A stretch of DNA of 64,000 nucleotides. Source: Tubulanus polymorphus (taxonomy: Eukaryota > Nemertea > Palaeonemertea > Tubulaniformes > Tubulanidae). The notes beneath the pieces were generated by a model, which was given only the letters and a program-made list of their open reading frames with translations, was not told the DNA's origin and did no database searches. The stretch covers positions 11,141,001-11,205,000 of the forward strand of contig NC_134028.1 of NCBI RefSeq assembly GCF_964204645.1. The letters run 5' to 3'. Below are positions 33,353 through 43,590 of this stretch, piece after piece. Position numbers and translations under genes: made by a program. Numbering within the stretch: position 1 is the stretch's first letter; the number at the start of each line of letters is the position of its first letter.

Positions 33353-33574
33353 ATGAGTGATAATAAGTGGATAATAACTGGATTATATAATGGCGCATTA
33401 CTATCAGTTGGAACTGTTGGTTATTCAATGGTATTAAAAAAAGTATTCAAAATGGGAAGTGTTAATGTTGATAGATTTGATATAAAGGATATCTTAAAAT
33501 TAACATTAGCAGTTACTTTATCTAATTTAACTATTGATTATTTAGAAAAACAAAAATATATTCCTCCCATATAA
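33353..33574 (+). CDS. Small membrane protein (73 aa) of the Polinton family, copy C
   Basis: Intact 73-aa frame, near-identical to 23486-23704. Same Gly-rich N-terminal hydrophobic segment (NGALLSVGTVGYSMVL) and KYIPPI ending. The ATG follows TTTTTTTGATAATAA. Together with copy B it is the only structural-block gene intact in both copies. Confidence 0.7.
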   Translation: MSDNKWIITGLYNGALLSVGTVGYSMVLKKVFKMGSVNVDRFDIKDILKLTLAVTLSNLTIDYLEKQKYIPPI

Positions 33575-33580
33575 ATGCGT

Positions 33581-33598
33581 AATTATTTTACTAAATAA
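33581..33598 (+). promoter_or_regulatory. T-rich + CTAAATAA start motif (gene 33599)
   Basis: AATTATTTTACTAAATAA before ATGG; the T-run is interrupted compared with 23711 in copy B, but CTAAATAA is conserved. Confidence 0.5.
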
Positions 33599-34017
33599 AT
33601 GGCTTCTGCAATTATAACTATTATAGGATCGGCAATTGTTAACGCTTTAGCATTTACTGGTGGTGGTTATTTATTTAAGCATATTGATAAAAATAGTTCA
33701 TTAACAGAACAAAAAAGACATAACTTAGCGTTAGAGAAATACAATAAAGCAGCAGAAGAATATAGAAAAAAGAGACAAAACTATGTGGATTATATTAACA
33801 AAGAATTATATGATCAGAAGATTTCACATAAAGATTTTCAATCAGTCGATGATGCAATGAGTTTATATAACGCAGTAACCAATAAAGAAAAATTACATCT
33901 ATACAAACCTAAATTATCAGATTATTATACCCCAAGTAAAGAACAACAGAAATAATATGGATTTTAGGCGGAACTGTTATTGTTATATTTGTTGCTTATA
34001 AGTTTACTAATAAGTAA
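33599..34017 (+). pseudogene. Conserved N-terminal-anchor protein of the Polinton family, copy C
   Basis: Open for 118 aa (33599-33955) from MASAIITIIGSAIVNALAF through a charged helix and FQSVDDAMSLYNAV to YTPSKEQQK. A 7-bp deletion relative to copy B near 33951 shifts the frame before the last hydrophobic segment, whose codons remain up to the stop at 34015. The less damaged copy of this gene. Possible virion membrane protein; inferred. Confidence 0.65.
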
Positions 34018-34034
34018 TTTTTTTTGCTAAATAA
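34016..34034 (+). promoter_or_regulatory. T-tract + GCTAAATAA start motif (gene 34035)
   Basis: Eight T followed by GCTAAATAA directly before ATGG, as at 24142-24160 in copy B. Confidence 0.6.
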
Positions 34035-34459
34035 ATGGATGATAATATTGATATTATTCCTCATGATATAAATAAAACTAAATTAAAAACATATTTAGAA
34101 AAACAAATATTAGAATTTAAAAGTGACTTAAAAGTTAAAAAGAAAAAATATTTAAAAGGTAAAATTATATATTAAGGATTATAAGTGGTTCGGTTACAAT
34201 TAGTTCTGTAATAACATTTCTAGCAATATTCAGCCCATAACCACCTTTAGCTATATCAATTGGTGTATTAGGATTAAGTTCAAGTGTTTTAACTGGTATA
34301 AGTTCAAAATTAAATATAAAAAGTAATAAAGAAAAAATTAAAACTAATATAAAAGAAATTAATAGATTAAAGAATACACTAGATTATATAATAAGTTTAA
34401 ATGTCCATATAACAGTTGAAGAACAAGATAAATTATTAAAAGAATTAGTTAATTATTAA
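34035..34459 (+). pseudogene. Small membrane protein with helical tail, copy C
   Basis: Homologue of 24161-24596: charged N-terminal helix, central hydrophobic region, Lys/Asn-rich tail. Disabled by a frameshift near 34155-34180 and a TAA near 34240. Unknown family. Confidence 0.5.
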
Positions 34460-34475
34460 TTTTTTAATTATATAA

Positions 34476-35795
34476 ATGGGGTTTCCAAAAGCTTTCCAAT
34501 ATAATAAATCAATTAAATATAATATTCCTGCAATAGATTTTAATAAAGATATTTCATATAGAAATGAAGTTTTAAATTCATTCATTGATTTATATATTTA
34601 TGTTACTGAAAGTAATAGTTTTCATGTAAAGATGGAAAATATATTTCATGTGTATACAATTAATTTTAAAAATTTAAATGAGGCAAAACAATGGTTATTA
34701 AAATCTAATATGAAGTATTGGCAGGACCAATTAAATTTTGCTGTTTATTGTGCAACAACAGGATGTGGAATAAGCTGGAATGATCATTTAAACAAACCAA
34801 GTTTACCATTGATGTTATCACTTTTTAGATTTCATACTTATTTTCAAATAAAATTAATTATTAGATGTATTAGAATGTCCTTTACCAGGTTCAAAATATT
34901 TTAAAGAATTGAATAATAATATTAATTTTTCTAAGTTTTATAAAATATGTAATGAATTTAATATTAATTCAAATAAAGATTTTAGAGCAAAAATTGGAAC
35001 AATGGGTGGATTAGGAATATCATATACTAAAGAATTTGGAAAAATAATGACAAATTCAGATATAAGAACACTAAATTGGAATGAATTACCAAAATATTAT
35101 AATAATATACAACAACAAAACAATAATGGTTGGGTTAATTTCATTTTAGAAAATAGTGAAGGTTTTACTAAAGCTGGTATACAAAGAATAAATCAATCTA
35201 TTAGAACTTATTTGATATGTATTCTAGGTGCCCAAGTTGAAACAAGATCACCAATAGTTGGAAATGATAACACTTCATTTGATGCACAGAAACAATTCAA
35301 AGTATTATTTGAAGATTCAATTCATAATGATAAAAATAGATCGATTCCAGAAAACATTGTAAGATATCAAAATTATTTAGATAAATCACATATTAGATTA
35401 AATTATTGTATAGGCCCTAATCCATTAATTATTTCTAATGATTTAGTATTAAAGATGGGAAATATAATTGGTTACACTAATCTAATTAAAACTGCAACAA
35501 TAAATAATTCATTTGGATTGAATGATATAAATAAAAAGATTATTACTGCTCCAAAATTAATGGAAGGTGAAAAAAATAAAAAACATATTCAATCAACAGA
35601 AACTAAAACTAAGAATATTAAATTAAATAATGATTCTAAAATAAAAGATTACAATACATCAGAAGATATAAAAACTGATAATATTCAACATGATATAATT
35701 AAACTAAATGATGATAATAAATCCCATGAAAATGCTAAATTAGCTTTAACTTTTATAGGAATTGTAATCGGAGGAATATAATATTTTAAATTTTA
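34476..35795 (+). pseudogene. ~430-aa conserved Polinton-family protein, copy C
   Basis: The start, MGFPKAFQYNKSIKYNIPA, is identical to copy B and here opens a clean 142-aa N-terminal half (34476-34904). A frameshift near 34865 follows, then 290 aa (34909-35781) up to a TAA that removes only the last few residues. C keeps a ~30-aa segment (KDFRAKIGTMGGLGISYTKE and following) that differs from B around 25145-25210, where B looks rearranged. The C-terminal anchor (LALTFIGIVIGGI) is preserved. See copy B for interpretation. Confidence 0.65.
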
Positions 35796-35812
35796 ATTTT
35801 TTTATTATGTAA
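35795..35812 (+). promoter_or_regulatory. T-tract + TTATGTAA start motif (gene 35813)
   Basis: Identical 18-base arrangement to 25915-25932 in copy B, although the coding sequences downstream have diverged strongly in their first ~60 codons. Confidence 0.55.
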
Positions 35813-36842
35813 ATGGCAGAAGGCGGAGAAGATATTGGAATTGATACTTTTGGTGACGCTCCCGGTATAAGTGATGAACAACCGCCTGATTTTAGTGAAA
35901 CAAGTTTTAGTAATGATAATAAAACAGAATATAATACTAATTTACCGGAAGTTGTTCCTGGTTCTAAAACCCCGTCAACAGATGAATATATTAGAGGGGC
36001 TAAATCGAGAATAGATATTGAAAATGAAGATCCAGAAATAACAAAAAAAAAGAATTAAAATATGACAATTTAACTGATGAATTAAAACCAATATTAAAAA
36101 ATTCTGGATACAATATAACAAATAAAGGTATGGATTATTTAGTAAAAGATTTGAAATATTTAAATGGTAATTATTATTGGCATTTGGAAGGTGACTATTA
36201 TTTTAAGATTTCTTCTAATAAAAGTCTCGATAAAATAACAACAAAATCAACTTTAATTCAATTAGAACAATCTAGAATTAAGAAAATCATTAATGATGTT
36301 ATAACTGATGTTACAGAACGAGAGATAACTCTAAATAGAAAAGATTTTATTCGAAAAAATGATAAATTTTTGAAGATAATTAATGAAAATTCAATACCAA
36401 AAACAATTCCTAAAAAAGCTGATAATTCCAAAACTAGTAAACCTAAACCAAGAAGAGTTCAAACTGAAAAACTTTTACCAAATGGATTACTTGATGCAAC
36501 AGATCAAGAATTAGAAGATTTAAATAATATATTTTCTGTTGAAGCAATTAGAGAAATTAAAAGTATACAAGATGAAGCTGATAAAATTGCGCATGAAAAA
36601 AGTAAAAGAGATATTAAAATTAGAACTTTAGAAAAAGAATTAACAGATAAAAATAAAGAAATAGAACAATTAAAGTCTGATTTAGACCATCAAGCAATTG
36701 GTGAAATGGAATATAGTTAAAAAAAATTACGTTTAGAAAAATAAATTAATAATTTAAAAGATAATTTAGAAGTACTGAAAGGTGAAAGAGATATATTATT
36801 AAAAGAATATGGTAATAATTTTAAAAGATTAAAATATGTTTA
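35813..36842 (+). pseudogene. Acidic coiled-coil protein, copy C, lacking its membrane module
   Basis: Acidic N-terminus (MAEGGEDIGIDTFGDAPG), frameshift near 36058, then an open 196-aa middle with the LKYLNGNYYWHL-type domain, a basic Pro/Lys linker and a coiled coil ending near 36842. The C-terminal hydrophobic module found in B and A is absent, together with the whole candidate major capsid gene and zinc-finger gene 2. A deletion joins this point to accessory ORF 2. The N-terminal ~60 codons are much more diverged from B than the neighbouring genes are. Confidence 0.6.
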
Positions 36843-36901
36843 ATAAACATTAAGAAAATACTCATTATAAATCAAAGTTACATCTAATTAATGTTTATAA
36901 A

Positions 36902-37288
36902 ATGGTGAGTATGATACCATTGATAAATAACCCAAATAAATATATCAAATATTTTAACCCTAAAACTAACCAATATTATATATTCTATAAGTTGTTATTT
37001 GATAAATTATTAGCTTATGCAGAAGATAATCCTGAACAAATATATAAATTATTATATTTTAGAAAAATAGATTTAAGTTATCTGATAAATAATTTTGGAT
37101 ATCATTTTGATTTTGATTATGATGATTTTGATGAATACTTAGAGAAATTAAGAGAAAAAGCTAATATACCTACTAATTATCATTTTAAGATGGCTCAATT
37201 AAAATTAATAAATCTACCTAAGACTTTTGATGAATTAGATATAAACAGAGATGATTTTATAAATGTATTAGAAACAAAATTAGAATAA
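36902..37288 (+). CDS. Accessory ORF 2 of element C
   Basis: Intact 128-aa frame, MVSMIPLINNPNKYIKYF to the stop at 37286. Rich in Tyr, Asp and Leu, acidic in the middle (FDFDYDDFDEYLEKL), no membrane segment. The ATG context ATAAAATGG follows a short T-poor leader. Last rightward gene before the palindrome cluster. Its position matches accessory ORF 1 (31017-31521) but the sequence does not. Unknown family. Confidence 0.6.
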   Translation: MVSMIPLINNPNKYIKYFNPKTNQYYIFYKLLFDKLLAYAEDNPEQIYKLLYFRKIDLSYLINNFGYHFDFDYDDFDEYLEKLREKANIPTNYHFKMAQLKLINLPKTFDELDINRDDFINVLETKLE

Positions 37289-37298
37289 TTATTATAAA

Positions 37299-38018
<720 letters not shown>

Positions 38019-38045
38019 TTTCTATAATATTCCAAATTATAAATT

Positions 38046-38657
38046 TTATTTTATAAATTTATATTCATAGGGAAATTGTAATCTCAGTAATAATTTTGAA
38101 CCTTTATTATTCTTTAATTTATTCATATATTCATCATGTAATTCAGTAGGTATAATTTGATTTTCTTCCAATGATTGTTGCATAGATTTTCTATCTTTAT
38201 TGTAGAATAAAACTAGAAATCTTATATTCTCCCTAAAGTCTTTAACAATTGAATTATATTTTTGATTTAAAACCCATGTTGTTATCCCGAAATGTCTCCC
38301 AGAGAAAGCTAATTAACATAACTCACTTTCTCTTACTTTTGAATCATGTAAATAAGCGCAATCATCTACAATGAATAATGTATTTGATCCTTTATAAGTA
38401 TCAATTGCTATTTTTATACAATTATCTAAATTTTCTTTTACTGTTTTAGGATTTAATATAATAAACTTTTTCATCTTAACTATATCTCTATTATATGTTT
38501 TATTCATTTCATAAGTAGGACAGAATAATATTATGTTATCAAAATGATTCTTATAAATAGTTTCTAACAAGTCTAATATGAAATGTGTTTTACCACAGTT
38601 TGTTACTCCAGTAACTAACATATTATGCGGTTCAAATATAAATAAATCTTTATTCAT
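38046..38657 (-). pseudogene. Polinton packaging ATPase (FtsK/HerA-like, A32 type), one nonsense codon
   Basis: 204 codons from MNKDLFIFEPHNMLVTG to the stop at 38046, interrupted only by an in-frame TAA at 38313. Walker A is GVTNCGKT (residues ~17-24) and Walker B is LFIVDDCA (~93-100). Beyond the stop the frame continues with the HFGITTWVLNQKYNS region typical of this family, so a single base change disabled it. In the family this motor pumps DNA into the capsid. The gene overlaps the integrase stop by 8 bp, implying co-transcription on the minus strand. A 3' fragment is repeated at 32195-32423. Confidence 0.85.
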
Positions 38658-39741
38658 TTATTCTTTTAATTTTACTGGATAAAATCCATTCATTAAATTT
38701 ATCATCGTATCCTTTATATTTCACCAAAGAATACTTTTTTCCTTTAAGAGTTTTTGTTTTCAATACTTTTTCTATTTTGTATTCTATTTCATCTGGGTTT
38801 GGTACAAGTGATAATTCTTGTTCATAGAAATAACCTAATATTTCTTCATCTTTTAGATCTTCTAGTTTATATACAAAAGGTTTAGTTAATATGATCTTTT
38901 TAATCTTGAATATTTCTTCTGTAAAATTTGGGGTATAACCTTTATAAAATGTTTTTCTATATTTAGATATTCTGACATGTTGCCTCATTTTAAATTTAGG
39001 TTCACCGAAATCATGTGTAACAAACGCTCCATATAAATTATTCCAAACTATTTCTGAATTATCTTCTTTTCTAGCTTGTATAGGTTTCATATTTATAGAA
39101 CTATGTTTAGAATTATTATAACCTTTCACTAAATCATCTAACACATCGATATATTTATATGTTTCATTAGCAGTAAAATATTTCCACATTCTAGTTTTCA
39201 ATGTTTTATTAAATCTTTCTATAATAGATGCTTTTTTATCTGAATGTGTTGAAAAATATTCCACATCGTTATCAGATAATAGTTTTTTAAAATGTTTGTT
39301 ATAGAATTCCTTACCTTCATCAAATTGTATCTTATCTGGAATTGCTTCTTTAAATATAGATTTAAAAGCATTTGTCACTTCTATACCAGTTTTATTTTTG
39401 ATTGGAATTGACCATGCGTATCTACTGAATATGTCTATAACATTCAGTATCCAGAAATATCCTTTGTTGTGTTCTTCTAAGTTCTTCATGTCAATTAAAT
39501 CTGCTTGCCATTGTTGATCGATATATGAAACCATAACTTTTCTTGTTAAATAAGTTTTATCCATTTTCTTGTGAATTTGATATGTTGGTTGATTTTGTAA
39601 CCATGATTTTAACTCACTATAAATTATATTACCATTTTCATTATCAGATTTAATTTTATTCCATAATTCTGAAACGTTAGAATATGATACTTCACTTTCT
39701 GGGTTATAATATAACTCTCTTAAATATTGTTCTTTTTTCAT
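38650..39741 (-). CDS. Polinton integrase (retroviral-type DDE) with chromodomain, intact
   Basis: 363 aa, open. Integrase core: D81 in WQADLIDM, D141 in QFDEGKEF, E175 in IIERFNKT; D-D-x33-E spacing as expected. The core is followed by a chain-like C-terminal domain and a chromodomain at about residues 315-362 (VKYKGYDDKFNEW), which in related elements may direct insertion to methylated histone. It inserts the element DNA into the host genome. The ATG follows TTAAAATAAG. Neighbours are the ATPase downstream (8-bp overlap) and a membrane protein upstream (6-bp gap). It is the largest undamaged gene of any element copy here. Confidence 0.93.
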   Translation of the reverse strand: MKKEQYLRELYYNPESEVSYSNVSELWNKIKSDNENGNIIYSELKSWLQNQPTYQIHKKMDKTYLTRKVMVSYIDQQWQADLIDMKNLEEHNKGYFWILNVIDIFSRYAWSIPIKNKTGIEVTNAFKSIFKEAIPDKIQFDEGKEFYNKHFKKLLSDNDVEYFSTHSDKKASIIERFNKTLKTRMWKYFTANETYKYIDVLDDLVKGYNNSKHSSINMKPIQARKEDNSEIVWNNLYGAFVTHDFGEPKFKMRQHVRISKYRKTFYKGYTPNFTEEIFKIKKIILTKPFVYKLEDLKDEEILGYFYEQELSLVPNPDEIEYKIEKVLKTKTLKGKKYSLVKYKGYDDKFNEWILSSKIKRINE

Positions 39742-39747
39742 CTTATT

Positions 39748-40116
39748 TTAATCCATTAATAATAATTTAGATTTAATTTCAATGGCTTTATGATTTGACG
39801 TATTTTCTGATATAATAGGTTTATCATCATTGGAATCATCTTTATCATCAGATTTGAATTTTGATTTATATATTACACCGGATAATATAATAACTGTTAC
39901 TAATCCAATTGTAATATATAATTTATAATTACTTCCAGCATTAGAAGAATCAGATGGATTATTATTTGAATCAATATCAGATAATTTCTGTGATTCATTT
40001 ATATCAGTTAATTTCTTTTTCTTAGCTTTTTTTAATTCTGAAGATCTTTTACCTAATTCTCTTGCCCATTTAATTTGTTTCTCTGATCTAACCTTTTTCT
40101 TAACGCCATCACTCAT
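39748..40116 (-). CDS. Basic single-pass membrane protein (122 aa)
   Basis: Intact. Basic N-terminus (KKKVRSEKQIKWARELGKRS, then a Lys run), Ser/Asn/Asp linker, one membrane span (LYITIGLVTVIILSGVIY) and an acidic tail. The start overlaps the end of the upstream gene by 8 bp; context AAAATAAATG. In the leftward right-arm operon between the 204-aa protein and the integrase. The basic end could contact DNA and the span could contact a membrane. Function unknown. Confidence 0.7.
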   Translation of the reverse strand: MSDGVKKKVRSEKQIKWARELGKRSSELKKAKKKKLTDINESQKLSDIDSNNNPSDSSNAGSNYKLYITIGLVTVIILSGVIYKSKFKSDDKDDSNDDKPIISENTSNHKAIEIKSKLLLMD

Positions 40117-40723
40117 TTATTTTAGTTAATTTTTGTTCTGATTCATTTTCTGTTTCGACGTTTGGTTGTAGTACAGCGTCATCTGTTTCGTTCTTACCTG
40201 ATTTATATTCCATAGGCTTGATATTCGAAAATGTTATGACGCCAGTAGAAATTAATGTCATAACCGATCCTAATTGAAATGAAACATAACCAACCCATTT
40301 TTGTAATTCAGTCATAACTAAGTAGTCATTTTTCAAATCACTATATAATTTATTTTCATCATCAATTGGTATTAACTGGTTACATAACTTAGAGTAACAT
40401 TTGACAATACCATCTGAAATAGAATCATTTATTCTAGCTAATCTAGCTTCTTCATAAATCTTAAAATATTCTATTACTTTATCTGGTTTCATAGCATCTA
40501 ATTCTTGAAAAGTAATAGTCTTAGTTAAAAATTGTTTACACTTTCCGCTAGCAATCAATAGTTCAAGATGGTGTTTACAATATAAGTAGTATTCATAATC
40601 TATATTACAATTAACTTGAATATTATTTTCAATTTTGGTTGGAATATCCTTATTATCACTAATACCTAAATCATCTAATGTTTTTTCAATATCAATACTA
40701 TTCTTACTCGATTCCTTTGACAT
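40109..40723 (-). CDS. Conserved right-arm protein (204 aa)
   Basis: Intact frame. The centre has LDAMKPDKVIEYFKIYEEAR and a Cys-containing helical region (IVKCYSKLCNQLIPI), followed by a moderately hydrophobic stretch (VGYVSFQLGSVMTLIS) and an acidic tail. It resembles a conserved protein family next to Polinton integrases in marine invertebrates (my recollection). No catalytic motif is seen. Its start is separated from the HNH gene by about 250 bp containing a strong inverted repeat. Confidence 0.65.
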   Translation of the reverse strand: MSKESSKNSIDIEKTLDDLGISDNKDIPTKIENNIQVNCNIDYEYYLYCKHHLELLIASGKCKQFLTKTITFQELDAMKPDKVIEYFKIYEEARLARINDSISDGIVKCYSKLCNQLIPIDDENKLYSDLKNDYLVMTELQKWVGYVSFQLGSVMTLISTGVITFSNIKPMEYKSGKNETDDAVLQPNVETENESEQKLTKINE

Positions 40724-40821
40724 TTTTATTAGAGAAATTTAATGAGAAAAATGTTATAAGTATTATAAAATGATACCAGTATCTCTTTAGATTAATACTA
40801 GCTTAGTTAAAGGTAAATAAT

Positions 40822-40916
40822 TTTAGTATTAGTTATTGTTTTTTTAGTATTTTTCATTTGTGATATAAAGGATTCTTTTTTGAAAAGAAAATATTAAAAA
40901 AACGATAACTAATACT
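40822..40916. repeat. Intergenic inverted repeat in the right arm
   Basis: Arms of about 33 bases: AGTATTAGTTATTGTTTTTT near 40823 and its complement ending near 40916, with an AT-rich loop. It lies between the HNH stop and the start of the 204-aa protein, so it may terminate or space the two leftward transcripts. Confidence 0.6.
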
Positions 40917-40970
40917 AGCTAGTTGAAGATATGTAATTTTTAATACTTTTTATTTAAAATCTATTATTCT

Positions 40971-41640
40971 TTAACCACTCATTAAAGACTCAACGTATTG
41001 TTCATTATTTGGATTATTGTTCCATTGATCAATAAATTTCTTTGCCTTTGTTAACTGTTCTAAATATAACTGTAAATCTAGTTTATTAGATTTGATTTTA
41101 TTTTCTTTCTTTTCAAGAGGTCTTACATTTTTCCAACCCCAAATAAGTTTTTTTATTGTATTCATCATTCATGTTAAATTTAGATATTGGTAACGTATGA
41201 TCAATATGAAAATAATCTCCATAATTATCTATATTCATTTGACTATCGAATTGAAATATAATCCATGATTTGAGAAATTCATCTGAACAACCCAATAAAT
41301 TAGATAATGTTTCTGAATGCATTTCTTTGTTGAATAATTGTGTTAATCTAGATCTTAAGCATTGTTTCAATCTAAAATTAAGATCTGTTTGATATCTTTC
41401 TCTCATATATTCTGCCATATAATAATTATAATGTTCTATATTATCTTCTCGATATTGTTTGGTATATAGTTTAGTACAAGTTTTACAGCAATATTGAAAA
41501 CCATCTTTGCTAATCTTACGCTTACTAAATTCTGTTAAAGCTAATTTATCTAATTCACACTTAGAACACTTCTTGTAGTATATATTTATAACGCCAGTGT
41601 TATTTGTAATATTGATAGTTTGTGGTTGTTCTGGTTCCAT
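40971..41640 (-). pseudogene. HNH endonuclease with N-terminal zinc module, one frameshift
   Basis: The ATG at 41640 is 7 bp after the previous stop, in the context TATTAAAATGG. The N-terminal half has a Cys cluster (CSKCELDK... and CCKTCTK). The HNH region carries FHIDHTLPISKFN, and after a frameshift near 41120-41165 the frame read from 41168 supplies WKNVRPLEKKENK, the usual W-x-N-x-RPL continuation of HNH nucleases. It then ends in a Lys-rich helix. Likely DNA nicking or cleavage during replication, packaging or mobility; inferred. HNH genes are not part of the core Polinton set. Confidence 0.75.
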
Positions 41641-41647
41641 TTTAATA

Positions 41648-42493
41648 TCAAATTTTTTTACTAAATTGATTTCTATATTTGGAGTTATGATATTTTGATT
41701 TAAGATGGTGTGATTTATTGCTTCGAGTATAATATTTTCCACAATTACATAAAACGCTTTCATTAGGATTATATTTAGGCGTAACAATTTCATTATCTAA
41801 GTTACATTGAGTTCCAACATCTTTAAATGATTTTTCATTATCTAATTCACATTGAATACCAATATTTGATGAATTTTCATTATAGATAATTGGTTTATCA
41901 TCAAAATTTAAATAATATAATTGTCTTTTTTCAATTCTTAAGTTAATCAAATTATTGTAACCTCTAGAAAGTATTAAATCCTCATTTCTTTCATTGAAAG
42001 GAGTTTCAAGAATATTTATAATTTTTTCATCTAAAGTTCCTTTATGATTTAAAACTGTATTAAATATGTTAGGATTTTTGATTCCATTATCTATCAGTTC
42101 AATAATTAAATATGCTTCATTTGATAATATTTGATTGGTTATAGAAATATTATAAATTTTATATTGTCTTCCATACACTAAATTTGTTGCTGAGATATAA
42201 TTTTTAATGTTAAATAATGAAAATAAGTTATCATTATTCTTATTTCTAATATGACTTTTAGATTCTAAATGTTTTTTATAATATCTTTTATCACTGAATG
42301 ATTGATTACATGTATCACATTTGTATGTTTCTTTTTCATTCTTTAATTCATCAAATTTAGTTTCTAATATATCATCTTCATATTCTAATTTCAATTTATT
42401 CTATAAATGTGTTTTAGTTTTATTGTGCCTTGCTTTTTGGGATTTATCTATATTGATTTTACATGTTGAACAGTAGTACTTATTTGCTTCCAT
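41648..42493 (-). pseudogene. Right-end zinc-finger protein sharing its N-terminus with PolB
   Basis: The ATG at 42493 and about the first 88 codons are the inverted copy of the PolB start (18365-18631), with the same two Cx2C-x11/12-Hx5H fingers. One nonsense codon (TAG, plus-strand position ~42397, GAG in the left copy) interrupts it; from 42394 it is open for 248 aa. After the TIR ends, the protein is unrelated to PolB: a new body with a FNERNEDLILSRGYNNLINL segment, then a last Cys/His cluster (CNCGKYYTRSNKSHHLKSKY). Probably nucleic-acid binding. Leftmost gene of the leftward right-arm operon. Confidence 0.75.
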
Positions 42494-42573
42494 TTTAATA
42501 CTAAAATTTTTTTTAAATTGATTTTAGAAGTTATTCATTTATATTTTATTCATATATATATGAATATTTTAAG
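42230..42573 (-). repeat. Right terminal inverted repeat of the Polinton family
   Basis: Inverted match to 18069-18110 plus 18330-18631. It includes CTTAAAATATTCATATATAT next to P3, the start TATTAAAATGG and the two-finger coding module. It ends where the right-gene body begins. Few differences from the left copy, several of them silent or single-base. Confidence 0.82.
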
Positions 42574-42725
42574 AGTAATAGGGGTTTAGTTGTTTCATAT
42601 CAAAGGTTGAAGGGGCGAGTGAGTAAAAAATAAAAAATAAATTCGAGTGTGCGAGAATTTATTTTTTATTTTTTACTCACTCGACCGTTCGACCTTTGGT
42701 ATGAAACAACTAAACCCCTATTACT
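42574..42725. repeat. Terminal palindrome P3 (right end of element C)
   Basis: 152-bp palindrome with arms of about 74 bases. It starts AGTAATAGGGGTTTAGTTG and ends with the complement. Loop, read outward: GAGTGTGCGAGA. Inner-arm core ATATCAAAGGTTGAAGG, outer-arm core ATACCAAAGGTCGAACGG. Host repeat R begins at the next base. Confidence 0.88.
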
Positions 42726-43590
42726 AGCCACCCTCTGTTATGTGACATCATATGAATTTTAGGCCATCCCATATTAATGGTCTGTTTGCCGTAACCCGAC
42801 CGACCCGACTTCAAAGGTACTTTTTTCTGGGATTCATTGAAATAAATTTTATTTTTGATAAAAACGGCCGACCGACCGACACACTGCCGACGTATGAGCT
42901 ACGCATGTTTGAATTCAAGTGTGCATCGTGTGAAAACATGCCTTGACATGTGGCCTAATTTTAAGTTTTCCAGGAAACTGGCAGTGTTCCAATAAGCTGC
43001 CATTTATTCTCTTAGTGACTATATTAAAGCTGGTAACGTAAAAGCGCGCACATATTCAATGTACTGTTTCATTTTTAACACAGAGATGACGCTCTGGACG
43101 AAGTTATAATTTTAGAATAATTCTCAAAATCTACGCTATTAGACAAATTTCACGTGCTCAACGTAGATGATTTCTGCGATATTGTTCCATGTAAAAAGGT
43201 GATAAATTTTTTGCCCAAAAATTTTGCAAAAAAAATTCTACCTACCTACCGACTCATCCTGAAAGGTTGAGTCGGTGTTACGGCAGACAATTATTTTGGG
43301 ATGGCCTTATTTGAATATTTTTTTTCATATTGTGAAACATATTTTTTTTTAAAATATAAAATAGTTTCCCTGCTGAGACTACCTGTACCCTACAAAATTT
43401 TGGACGTGGACCGCGACCAAATGTATATCTTTGGTTTTATTTGACTACAAAATAATTCTTTAAGAAAGATCAAATACAATATAAACTTGTGGAACTTTGA
43501 AGTCACGAATTAAAAAGATTTTTCAAGCAATGCCCTTATACCAAACAACATCTAGCTTTCAAGCCACACTTTACCCATGGGCAATTTATT
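42726..43590 (+). repeat. Dispersed repeat R, copy 2
   Basis: Same orientation and extent as 30144-31016. Internal terminal inverted repeats at 42761-42796 and 43277-43307. It abuts P3 at its first base. The small ORF at 42752-42946 is a reading of this repeat. Confidence 0.8.
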
